NCBI GenBank assembly: GCA_016937575.1
Contig: JAFHKN010000002.1
Coordinates: forward strand, 558,001 to 622,000
Reading direction: 5' to 3'
Length of the DNA: 64,000 nt
Source: Roseomonas aeriglobus
Lineage (GTDB): Bacteria > Pseudomonadota > Alphaproteobacteria > Sphingomonadales > Sphingomonadaceae
Shown here: one piece after another, positions 1-7,652 of the stretch
Layout: every line of letters starts with the position of its first letter
Numbering within the stretch: position 1 is the first letter of the stretch
Notes under the pieces: generated by a model
What the model was told of the DNA's origin: nothing
What the model saw: the letters and a program-made list of their open reading frames with translations, nothing else
The model's database searches: none
Translations under genes and position numbers: made by a program

Positions 1-177
1 AGAAAGGACAGTCCCGGGCACAGTCTGCGGGCGGGATTCCTGATCCAGGCAGGCTGGCAGAACGCCAACCTGTTCGAGATGCGCGAGCATAGCCGCCACG
101 CTTCGCTCGAAAAAGTCAGCGAGTGTGCGTGCGACCACGAGCAGTTTCACAAGTATGCGGCCCAAGGCTTTCTGTGA
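1..177 (+). CDS. Tyrosine recombinase/phage integrase, C-terminal part only (5' end outside window)
   Basis: Reading frame 1 is open from the first base to the TGA at 175-177 and gives 58 residues that match the end of a site-specific integrase. A GHSLRAGF block carries the HxxR catalytic pair, an SRH block carries the third His, and the tail ends YAAQGFL. Enzymes of this family cut and rejoin DNA through a Tyr about ten residues after the SRH block. Here that position reads Cys (S-E-C-A-C-D where relatives have x-x-Y-V-R-D), so the copy may be inactive. The downstream gene starts inside its stop (GTGA overlap). It probably marks one end of an integrated element. The family call is firm; activity cannot be judged from this fragment. 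Confidence 0.8.
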   Translation, partial: RKDSPGHSLRAGFLIQAGWQNANLFEMREHSRHASLEKVSECACDHEQFHKYAAQGFL

Positions 178-416
178 GCGGCGACGTGAGGGCGGCCGGC
201 GCGCATGGCGCGTGGCGGCCGATCGCCGAGCTGCCGGTCGAGCTGAAGGACGGCCGTTACGTGCTGCTATGGGTGCGCGCCCGCCCGCTGGTCGCCTTCT
301 GGGCAAACTACGAGAACGGCGGCGATTGGTCGACCGACGACGGGCTCCGCCCGATGCCTTCCATGTTCGCCGAGCTCGTGCATCCGCGCGGGTCTGGGCC
401 GATCCACGACGCCTAG
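174..416 (+). CDS. Small DUF551-like hypothetical protein
   Basis: This 80-residue protein uses a GTG at 174 that overlaps the integrase stop codon as GTGA, which suggests translational coupling. A longer start at 123 would run back through integrase coding sequence and is less likely. The pattern WRPIAELP, then VLLW, then FWANYENGGDW, then a proline and histidine near the end resembles DUF551-type small phage and island proteins, whose function is unknown. It has no signal peptide or membrane segment. The position directly behind an integrase fits a mobile-element passenger gene. The resemblance is weak and based on spaced Trp and Pro residues only. Confidence 0.5.
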   Translation: MSGDVRAAGAHGAWRPIAELPVELKDGRYVLLWVRARPLVAFWANYENGGDWSTDDGLRPMPSMFAELVHPRGSGPIHDA

Positions 417-558
417 CAGGACGAATGATGCCGCCTTCTCCTCCCTTGTCGGCGAAGACCTTGACCGGCATCGATCATGATCGAGCCGATCGGAAAACGG
501 ACCCGACCCGGGTTCGTACGCCACGGGCGGCCGCGCACAGCGACTCGTCGGTCTCGCT

Positions 559-2197
559 ATGACGCTCGACGGATTTCTCACGGTCCTCGCGCTCGCGGCG
601 GCGATCTATGCCGTTCTGTCCCCCGTTCAGCGGCAGCGCGTGTCACTGACCTGGCGACCTCAGCTGTTGCTAGCCCTGCCCGTGCTGGTGCTGATCCTCG
701 GGTTCGAGCTCTACGACTGGTCGCCCCCGGCGTGCCCGGTCGTGCTTGGCGATATCTGCTCCGTCTTAATCCTCGGCGGCGCGGAAACGGAAGTGGCGCG
801 CAAGTTCGCCTTCCTGCTCGCCTTTGCGTGGCTGTTCGGGGCGGTGACCATTCAAGCTGTCGTCAAACCCACCCTGTCGAGCGTGCCGGCGTTCACGGAG
901 GTCGCGACCGCGCTGATTGACGAGGAACAATATGGCGACGCGTTGAAGCTGGTGGAGCCGCAGATCGGCCTCCTGGCGCGCGCCAGCCGACGGAAGTGTT
1001 TCCGGCAAAGGATGCGCGATTGGCTCGAGGAGTTCGGGCCGACGCCGGAGCACTCGTTCCGGCGCTATCTGCGCCGGTCGGGCCCACGCCGCCACAGCGG
1101 CGAGAACTGGCCCGATTGGGCGGCAGTGCCGGTGCGGTGGCTGGCGCGCTTCGTTCCGGCCGGGCGCCGGGGCGAACGTGCCGCCGGTGACCTTTTTCAG
1201 CTGTTGATGAGCTCGCCTCAGCTGTTCGACTATATTGTGTCTCGCAGACCATACTTCGCACTCGGCTTGGTCCGCGAGCAGGTCTATGGCGGCGCTGACT
1301 TTCTCGAGCGTTTTCCTTGGCGAGCTGATGCGTCGGCCGGGCAGTGCTCTCTATCAAGAGGTCGCCACCAACGACCATTCCGACGGGTTGGTCGGCTACC
1401 ATCTTCCTGCCCGCAATCGTATCCTCCACTTCCTGTTCGCCGATGCCAAGGTCGCTGAGGAGCTGTCGGCGTGGCAGGGCGTGGGCGACTATCTGAAGCG
1501 CCTGCTCAGCGGAGACGAGCGGCCCGATTATTGGGTTTGGCTCAATGGCCGGCCCGATTGGTTCGAGCGGGATCAGATGCGCGACCCGACCTACGTCGGC
1601 ATGTTCTTCTTCGACATCATGGTCAGTTCGGCCGCCAAGCAAGGTGTCGGCTACCACATGTGGCTCTACTACTTCACCTCCTTCGGCGAGATGCTCGAGC
1701 GCGGCTACGATTCGAGCGCTGCCGGCATAGACCGGACTGCCGAGTTTCCGAGCCGCGCCGCCCGCCTGCTCTACGAGCTGGTGAGCCACCTGACTGCTTG
1801 GGTCGGCATGCTGCGGCACCTTCCCGAAGGTGCAGTGCACCGCGGAGTCCCCGACCGACCAGATTACCCGGCCACCATACCCTTCGCTGCGGCCCAGGCG
1901 CTGGGACGCGTGCTCGCGGTAGCGGTCATGTCGCAGAAGGTGGACGACGGGGTGATTCAAACGCTCCACGATGTCGCGATCCGGACGATCAAGGAATTGC
2001 ACCCCGACGAGGGGGATCGGTCGGCTCTCCGCTCTTACTTGATTAACGCGCTGCTGAGCGGCGGTGGGCGAAAGAGCGACCCAGGCTACCTCACGCGGCT
2101 CGCAAAGCTTCTCGATCGGAATGACGACCTGATAGAGTATGAGATCCCCGACTATGTGGCGGCGCTCAACTCGCGGATCGAAGGGACGGATCGATGA
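559..2197 (+). pseudogene. Membrane protein gene with one-base frameshift (unknown family)
   Basis: Two overlapping open frames join into one protein of about 545 residues if one base is removed in the run 1311-1316 (ttttcc). The first frame reads up to ...FLERF and the second continues LGELMRRPG.... The corrected length is a whole number of codons. The N-terminus has three likely membrane helices (about residues 5-25, 34-52 and 85-105), followed by a long mostly helical soluble part rich in Trp and Tyr. I do not recognise the family. It lies 85 bp upstream of a coiled-coil gene and a nuclease-like gene in the same direction, so the three may form one unit. The indel could be a real mutation or a sequencing error in the homopolymer. 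Confidence 0.6.
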
Positions 2198-2282
2198 AGG
2201 AGACGGAGATCAGGAGACAACCGTGGACGTGCCGGCGAGGGCTACCTACGACCGGGTGGCGTGATGAACTGGAAGCAGAGCG

Positions 2283-3005
2283 ATGAGCCTCTACCTCAGC
2301 GAGCACGAACGGTCCGCACTTGCGTCGATCAACTCCAATACGCTGCGCGAGCTGGTTGACGAGGCGGTATGGACCACCCGCTCAAGCGCGCTCCGCGAGC
2401 TCCGACTTGCAAGCTGCGGTGTCTATGTCGCCGAGCGACTGCGGCGTTTCGAACGCGACCTCGACAGCTACGCCAAGGCAAAATCGGCGCAGAAGCGGAG
2501 CGATACGCGCGCGAGGGCGAGCAGCGCCGGGAGCGAACTCGTCCGCGCGCTCCGCGAGATGCAGGACCGAATGGCGACAGAGGACAAGGAGCTCGAGCGC
2601 TTCCGCATCGACGACCTGATTCCGCCGCCCCACCGCCTGCGTGAGCGGATCGAGGTACGGGTCGGCTTCCAATGGCGCGACACCGCCTCGGACTCATGGC
2701 GGTTCGGCAGCATCACATTCGCCCATGACGTCCAGCTGCGCCCCGATTATGAGAAGCCGGTGCCGAAGCGGAAGCCGAGCGCGGCGAAGCAGGATGAGGA
2801 GCGCCAGGACGAGCTCTACCGCCGCTGGGAGGATCTCCGGTCGCGGGCGCTCGGCGCGGTGCGGGAGTTTTTTCAAAAGGGCGGCGATGGCGCCGCGATC
2901 CCCGAGAGGTTCGAAGCGCAGCCCGGAATGCGAAGCCGCTTTCTCGACAATTTCAGCTGCGATTTCTGGCTCGATCGGGCCGCGGCATCCGGCGCGGCGG
3001 GCTAG
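2283..3005 (+). CDS. Hypothetical coiled-coil protein
   Basis: This 240-residue protein of unknown function starts at ATG 2283. Residues about 50-115 are rich in Arg, Lys, Glu and Ala with heptad-like spacing, and residues 160-200 form a second charged helical stretch, so coiled coils are likely. Between them is a short beta-like block (VRVGFQWRD, WRFGSITF). There is no signal peptide and no catalytic motif that I can see. The next gene begins 9 bp after its stop, which points to an operon with the PD-(D/E)XK-like gene and probably the frameshifted membrane protein upstream. A structural or adaptor role is only a guess. Confidence 0.65.
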   Translation: MSLYLSEHERSALASINSNTLRELVDEAVWTTRSSALRELRLASCGVYVAERLRRFERDLDSYAKAKSAQKRSDTRARASSAGSELVRALREMQDRMATEDKELERFRIDDLIPPPHRLRERIEVRVGFQWRDTASDSWRFGSITFAHDVQLRPDYEKPVPKRKPSAAKQDEERQDELYRRWEDLRSRALGAVREFFQKGGDGAAIPERFEAQPGMRSRFLDNFSCDFWLDRAAASGAAG

Positions 3006-3014
3006 GATCGCGCC

Positions 3015-3563
3015 TTGGCCAATATCGAGCTGCATTCCACCCACTCGACCCTCCGCGAGCGGATCGTCGAGCATGTGTTCGTCGGCGAGGCGCTTCGCGC
3101 GTTATGGCGGCGCGGCATCACCGACGTCGAGGTGCTGCGCTCCGAATTTGATGCCCACGGTTACGATCTGGTCATGCGGCGTGGGGCGGTGGACCGCCAC
3201 ATTCAGTTCAAGACCGGCGTGCGGGACAAGCCTGCGCCGGTATCGGTCGGTCGCGCGCTGGCCGAGAAGCCAAGTGGCTGCGTGATCTGGATCTGCGTGA
3301 CGCTCGACCTCGCGATCGGCCCGTTCTGGTGGTTTGGCGGCGGGCCCGGCGAGCCCCTCCCCGATCTCCTGGGGTTCAGGAACCCGAAGCGCAACGGCCG
3401 AAACAAGGCCGGCGATCGGCCACCGCGCAGGAACCACAGCAAAGTGCCGACGCGTTACTTCAGCCGAGTGGACGGGATCGACGCCATCCTGGAGATCCTC
3501 TTCGGCCCGCTTCCGGTCGGGTCGGCACCAGCGGTGCCGGAGGATGCACGTGACGCCGCCTAG
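3015..3563 (+). CDS. PD-(D/E)XK-like hypothetical nuclease
   Basis: The 182-residue product starts at TTG 3015, 9 bp behind the coiled-coil gene. Its first half looks like a restriction-endonuclease fold: helix RERIVEHVFVGEALRALWRRG with Glu15 and Glu19, then HGYDLVM with Asp51, then HIQFKTG with Gln64-x-Lys66, which matches the D...(E/Q)xK core. Proteins with this core often bind or cut DNA. Residues 90-108 form a strand plus WWFGGGPG. The C-terminal third is basic (RNPKRNGRNK) and could bind nucleic acid. The stop codon overlaps the end of the converging GIY-YIG gene by four bases. Nuclease activity is inferred from the motif only. Confidence 0.6.
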   Translation: MANIELHSTHSTLRERIVEHVFVGEALRALWRRGITDVEVLRSEFDAHGYDLVMRRGAVDRHIQFKTGVRDKPAPVSVGRALAEKPSGCVIWICVTLDLAIGPFWWFGGGPGEPLPDLLGFRNPKRNGRNKAGDRPPRRNHSKVPTRYFSRVDGIDAILEILFGPLPVGSAPAVPEDARDAA

Positions 3564-4414
3564 TTGCGATTAAGCCCCATCTCGCGGCTCTGGAGCTTAT
3601 CCTTCCAGCGCGCTTCGAGCGCCATCAGCTCGGTGTCAGCTGCGGCCGAGCCGACCGTCTCCAGAACCGAGCCCCGGTAGTCGCTCGCCTCGCGGCTCTT
3701 GAGCGCGACGTTGCCGCCATGGCCAGTGACGAAATAGTCACGCCACCGCGCGAGGAAGCCACCGCCGCCCGACCCCAGCCCGACATATCGCTCACGCGTG
3801 CGCGGGCACGTCAGCAGATAGATGCCGCGGGTTGCGGCGAGGGCCGCCCGCCAGCCGGCCGGGATCGTCTCGATCTCGGCGCGGTTGAGGATGAGCGCGT
3901 CGAAGCCTGGGAGCTCATCCTCGCTGAAGCTGCGCCGCAGCTCGACGACCGGCTTGCCCGCGCGCGCGCCGTCGACCCGCTGCACCCATTGCCGGTAACC
4001 GCTGCCCCAGGCGATTCAGAGGCGGCCTACATAGTCCGCCAGCGCCGGCATGGGCGCGAGGCGATAGAGATTGCAGCTGCCGCCCGGCTCGGGCCGGCCG
4101 GTGATCGGATGCGGTCGTTCTTCGGGCAACGGTCCGACCAGCTCGGCGCTGTACATTCCCACGAACAGCGTCTCGGTGCTGCCAGGCAGGCCGACGAACG
4201 AGGCCCAAATTGGCGCGCGGAGGTCCGGCTTGTCGCCGAACGCCTGCGTTTCCTGATAGGCATCGAAGCGGGGGCGCTGCTCGCGCCACAGCGCGTAAAG
4301 CGATGGGAAGGCGGGGTAGCGTCCGTCCTTGTGGCGCAGCAGCCGCACGTCGCGGCGGGCAAGCCCGGCGCTGTCGAGGAGCGTGGTGAAGGTCAGCGGC
4401 GGCGCGGCGGTCAC
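3560..4414 (-). pseudogene. GIY-YIG nuclease family protein interrupted by an in-frame TGA
   Basis: Translation from GTG 4414 gives 132 residues, then a TGA at 4018-4016, and the same frame continues for 151 more codons to 3560. The two halves read as one protein. The first half (LLRHKD.RYPAFPSLYALWR, then FVGLPGSTETLFVGMY) is a typical N-domain. The second half carries the nuclease core RGIYLLTCPRTRERYVGLG, a FLARWRDYF block with the catalytic Arg, a Glu near LMALEARW, and the usual tail SREMGLNRN. The stop falls between YVGRL and IAWGSGYRQW. The GTG overlaps the upstream gene's stop as GTGA. Either the gene is dead, the TGA is a base error, or two fragments are made. Confidence 0.75.
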
Positions 4415-4917
4415 CGCTCGGCTCCATGGCGGTGCTCGCGGTCCAGCTCGGAGAAGTCCGTCAGCGCGTCGCACGCCATGCAATGGTACATCCAGCTCGC
4501 CTCCTGAAAGTGCATGCCGCACATGCAGCCGCAGAACGGGCAGCATTCCTCGAGTTCGAGATCGCCCCATTCCCAAACGCCAAGATATTCAGGGACCGCG
4601 TCTCGGTCGTAGCCGGTGATCTCGAAGGCATCGGTGTTCTTGGCGACATAGCCATCGACGCCGGCGCGCGACAACATCGGCAGCGCGTCCGCAGGCTCAA
4701 TCGCGAACCACTCGCCGGAGAGCCTGCGGGTCGCGAAATGGGCGTGAAGCGCGCGCTCCAGCGCGTGATCATCCGCGGCGTTGATCCACCCCACTACTGC
4801 GAGCGCGACGGGGTTGCCGGTCTGGAGGTCGCGGCGGCGCTTCTCGATGTTCCGCGCCCGCCCGATCTTCGTGAAGACGCGGTCGTTCTCGACCTGCGAG
4901 ATGAAGTAAACAGCCAT
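4411..4917 (-). CDS. Mug113/T5orf172-type GIY-YIG domain protein with Cys-rich tail
   Basis: This 168-residue protein starts at ATG 4917. Residues 1-73 (VYFISQVENDRVFTKIGRARN, LQTGNP, ALHAHFATRRLSGEWF) match the Mug113/T5orf172 branch of the GIY-YIG superfamily, which is common in phages and islands. Catalytic residues present include Tyr4, Arg20/22 and Glu69. The C-terminus has seven cysteines between residues 125 and 149 (CCPFCGCMCG and CMAC), which looks like a zinc ribbon. Its stop overlaps the start of the second GIY-YIG gene as GTGA, so the pair is translationally coupled. It is divergent from the nuclease run that begins at 5032. DNA cutting is expected from the family but not shown. 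Confidence 0.75.
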   Translation of the reverse strand: MAVYFISQVENDRVFTKIGRARNIEKRRRDLQTGNPVALAVVGWINAADDHALERALHAHFATRRLSGEWFAIEPADALPMLSRAGVDGYVAKNTDAFEITGYDRDAVPEYLGVWEWGDLELEECCPFCGCMCGMHFQEASWMYHCMACDALTDFSELDREHRHGAER

Positions 4918-5031
4918 CGATCAGAATCCGTGGCCTGCTCCTCCCAACACCTTCATAATGGCGTACTCTGCGCCGATGTCGAGCACGCCGCTGCCGTTGA
5001 CAGTCGGGGACCCGCCCGTTCAGCTCGCGGG

Positions 5032-5724
5032 ATGTCCGCTGCCCGCCTCCGCGAGATCGTCAATGTCGCCATTCCCCGGCTGTTCGAGCAGATCCGGGGT
5101 GGGCGCATCGTGTGCGAGAGCGAGGCAACGCTCCAGCTCCATCTCGGCCGCATCATCGCCACGGTCGGCGATCTTTATCTGGTGAGCGAGCGCGAGACCT
5201 TCTCGATCGAACTGGAAAAGCCGCTTCGGGGCGGTCGCGAAAAGCGCGGGCGGATCGACATCTGGTTTCAGCTGACCTTGACCGACGGCACGGTGACGCG
5301 CTGCGCGATTGAGCTCAAGTTTTTCAAGGAAGCGAACCGCCGCGAACCGAACAACCGCTACGACGTCTTCAAGGATATCGCGCGATTGGAACGGTGCAAG
5401 GATGTGGCCGACATCGCCTTCATGCTGGTCGGCACGGACCATCAGCATTATATCTCCCGTGCGAGCTACTCCAAGAACACGGCTGATTTCGATATCCGGC
5501 ACGGGGCGAACTACCGGGCCGGAACGCGCCTCGAATATCGGACCAACGCCCCCTACGATGTGCCGATCACGCTCGCTCACGACTACGAATTCAGATGGGC
5601 GGAACTCCCGGACACGCATTACCACGGCAGGACACTTCACTTCCTGCTAGTCGAGGTGTCTCCGGATCAGGAGATCGAGCCGGCGACAGTCCCGACGCCC
5701 GCTCAATCATTCCAGTCGGCATAG
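5032..5724 (+). CDS. PD-(D/E)XK nuclease-like protein, first gene of the 5.0-10.7 kb run
   Basis: The 230-residue product starts at ATG 5032; the frame is open further upstream, but that part lies antisense to the Mug113-type gene and does not look coding. The core is RGRIDIWF (Asp76), then CAIELKFFK (Glu94-x-Lys96), with an upstream helix ESEATLQLHL offering Glu31. This is the classical D...ExK arrangement of restriction-like nucleases. The later part (NNRYDVFKDIARLE, ADIAFMLVGTD) also fits the fold. There is no transmembrane segment. The caspase-like gene starts 47 bp after its stop in the same direction, so they are probably co-transcribed. Role and substrate are unknown; a defence effector is one reasonable idea. 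Confidence 0.65.
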   Translation: MSAARLREIVNVAIPRLFEQIRGGRIVCESEATLQLHLGRIIATVGDLYLVSERETFSIELEKPLRGGREKRGRIDIWFQLTLTDGTVTRCAIELKFFKEANRREPNNRYDVFKDIARLERCKDVADIAFMLVGTDHQHYISRASYSKNTADFDIRHGANYRAGTRLEYRTNAPYDVPITLAHDYEFRWAELPDTHYHGRTLHFLLVEVSPDQEIEPATVPTPAQSFQSA

Positions 5725-5771
5725 CTCGATGCACATTGCCTCGTGCGGCGATTGCGGGAAGAACCAGGCTC

Positions 5772-6359
5772 ATGAGCAAACTCAAGAGCGTCTATATCGT
5801 CGAGTCTTTGGACCCGAAGGACTTCTACGAACGCATGCTCGACGGCCACGCCGCCAACGAGATCCTGCGCATCCTGGGGACGAGGACCGAGTATCGTGTC
5901 GCCTTCACCCGCAAGCTCGCGCGCAGGGCGATCGCGGAAGCGGCGCGCGGCGACTACGAGGTCCTGCACTTCTCCTCGCATGGCAACAGCGAAGGGGTGT
6001 TCCTGACCGACGAAAGGTTTCTGACCTGGGCCGAGTTCGTGGAACTGATCCGGCCCGCGGCAGGCGCGGACAAGGCGCTGGTTATGGCGACCTGCGGTGG
6101 CGGCGATAAAGCGCTGACAAAGGCGCTGACTGCCGCCGGCGTCGTCTTCGGCTGGGTATTCGGGTCGACGGCGGACTCCGTCCACTTCTCGGATAGCTGC
6201 CTCGCCTGGTCGATCCTCTACAACCGCCTCTACGATTACGGTCTCAAGCGAGAAAAGCTCAAGATGACGCTCAAGGCGATCAACGCCGCCATCGTCGGCG
6301 ACTTCGTCTATCGGCGATGGACCGGTAAGCGATATCGTCGCTTCCCCGCAAAGGCCTAG
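5772..6359 (+). CDS. Small caspase-like (CHAT-like) protein
   Basis: This 195-residue protein starts at ATG 5772. It has the strand-His-Gly and strand-Cys layout of clan CD peptidases: VLHFSSHGNSEGVFL with His70-Gly71, and ALVMATCGGGD with Cys108. A later block GVVFGWVFGSTADSVHFSD matches the substrate-side strand seen in caspase-like island proteins. The whole length is essentially one domain, with no sensor repeats attached, unlike TPR-CHAT fusions. The next gene begins 3 bp after its stop, so it is coupled to the second nuclease-like gene. In known prokaryotic systems such proteases are activated by a partner and cleave host or effector proteins. Here that is inference from fold and neighbours. 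Confidence 0.65.
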   Translation: MSKLKSVYIVESLDPKDFYERMLDGHAANEILRILGTRTEYRVAFTRKLARRAIAEAARGDYEVLHFSSHGNSEGVFLTDERFLTWAEFVELIRPAAGADKALVMATCGGGDKALTKALTAAGVVFGWVFGSTADSVHFSDSCLAWSILYNRLYDYGLKREKLKMTLKAINAAIVGDFVYRRWTGKRYRRFPAKA

Positions 6360-6362
6360 CAC

Positions 6363-7475
6363 GTGCCGCTGTTCTCCCATCGGTTCACCCCCGCCTCCGC
6401 CTCCCCGCTCGGCACCTCGGTCGACCTGACGGTGCAGGAGGTCGAGGACGCGGGGCTGCGCGAGGTCCTGCAAACCCCCGGCGTGGCGCTCGGCAATTGG
6501 GGCCTGCTCAGCGCGCTGCTCCATCCCGGCAGCAGCCACTTCCTGTTCCACGCGCCGCTCGGCCAAGCCCGCGAGGTAAAAACCGCGGTCTCGGGCCTGT
6601 TCGGCCGCTTCATCGCCCGCGCCTACGCCACCCGCTACCTAGGATACTCCCACTTCGTGCACATCACCAAGCCGCCAATGATGCTGAGCGGCGCCATGAA
6701 TGGCCTCCTGCGGCGTACGCCGCGGTTCCCGTCGGGCGACTTGCCCGACTGGGTGACGTGGGGTGCCGGCGCGGGTCTCGGCATCGTCGAGGCGAAAGGT
6801 TGCCATGACCAGGGCAGCCCCGCCGCCGCGCTGGAGCGCGCGCGAAAGCAGGCGCTGCGGGCGGAGATCACGGTCGGCGGCCGACCGGCGACGTTCAAGC
6901 GCTTCGCCATCGCCACACGCTGGGGATATGCGACGCCGACGCGCACCCAGCCGATGCTCTGGGTCCACGACCCCGTCGCCGAGGGCGGTGAAAGCCCGGA
7001 GGCTGCCGCAGCGCTCGCGCTCGGTGTTGCCCGCTACCACGCTGCGCGCCTGCTCGCGCCGCTCGGCTACCAAGAACTTGCCGATCAGCTGCTTGGCCTG
7101 GCGCGCGACCCGCTCCCCGCCAGCCGCAACCGTCGCCAGCGGCGCGGTCGCGAGGTTCTGGCCGAAGCGCCTGTGTTCGAGATGGACGACGTCGAGGGCG
7201 CGGCCGGCGAAGCGTTGCTCGGCGCAGTCGTGGTACGCGGATCGAAGCTGGCGCCGGCCGACCTGTCGCCATCCGACCGAGAAACGCTGGAGCGGCTCGA
7301 CCTGAACCCGACTTTCGTCGGCATCGATCGCCAGGAGGTCAAGCGGCTGATCGAGGGCGAAACGACACTGCCCGCGCCACCTACCGACGCGCAGCGTGTT
7401 CTCGTAGGGGACGATGGCGCCGGCGGCCGCGTCGTTCGGCTCGGGAGAGACGGTGGGACTGTCCGGCTCGTCTGA
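6363..7475 (+). CDS. Hypothetical protein with PD-(D/E)XK-like motif
   Basis: The 370-residue product starts at GTG 6363, three bases after the caspase-like gene. Around residues 128-147 it reads LPDWVTWG...LGIVEAKGCHD, giving Asp129, Glu143 and Lys145, the ordered residues of a D...ExK nuclease. The helix that follows (AALERARKQALRAE) fits the fold. Residues 50-105 are hydrophobic with aromatic residues and may form a substrate or partner surface. The C-terminal 130 residues are charged and less structured. I do not recognise the family beyond this motif. A 177 bp gap follows it, so the downstream hydrolase may have its own promoter or a longer leader. Confidence 0.6.
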   Translation: MPLFSHRFTPASASPLGTSVDLTVQEVEDAGLREVLQTPGVALGNWGLLSALLHPGSSHFLFHAPLGQAREVKTAVSGLFGRFIARAYATRYLGYSHFVHITKPPMMLSGAMNGLLRRTPRFPSGDLPDWVTWGAGAGLGIVEAKGCHDQGSPAAALERARKQALRAEITVGGRPATFKRFAIATRWGYATPTRTQPMLWVHDPVAEGGESPEAAAALALGVARYHAARLLAPLGYQELADQLLGLARDPLPASRNRRQRRGREVLAEAPVFEMDDVEGAAGEALLGAVVVRGSKLAPADLSPSDRETLERLDLNPTFVGIDRQEVKRLIEGETTLPAPPTDAQRVLVGDDGAGGRVVRLGRDGGTVRLV

Positions 7476-7652
7476 TCGCAACCCGGTGGCAGGGCACGAC
7501 CGGACCTCTGCCGCTCCGGCACCGGTGACGCCGGGAGATTGAAGAGTGGCGGGGGTGTTCGGTTGGGATGGCGTTATGTTCGATGGCGGACCATCGACGT
7601 GGTGTAGACGCGGAGGAAAAGTGACGAGGCAGACCTTTCTCGAGCGCAACTT

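Noticed and set aside
2194..2264. Short frame MKETEIRRQPWTCRRG... overlapping the membrane gene stop
   Set aside because: Only 23 codons, with no ribosome site apart from the upstream coding region and no similarity that I recognise.
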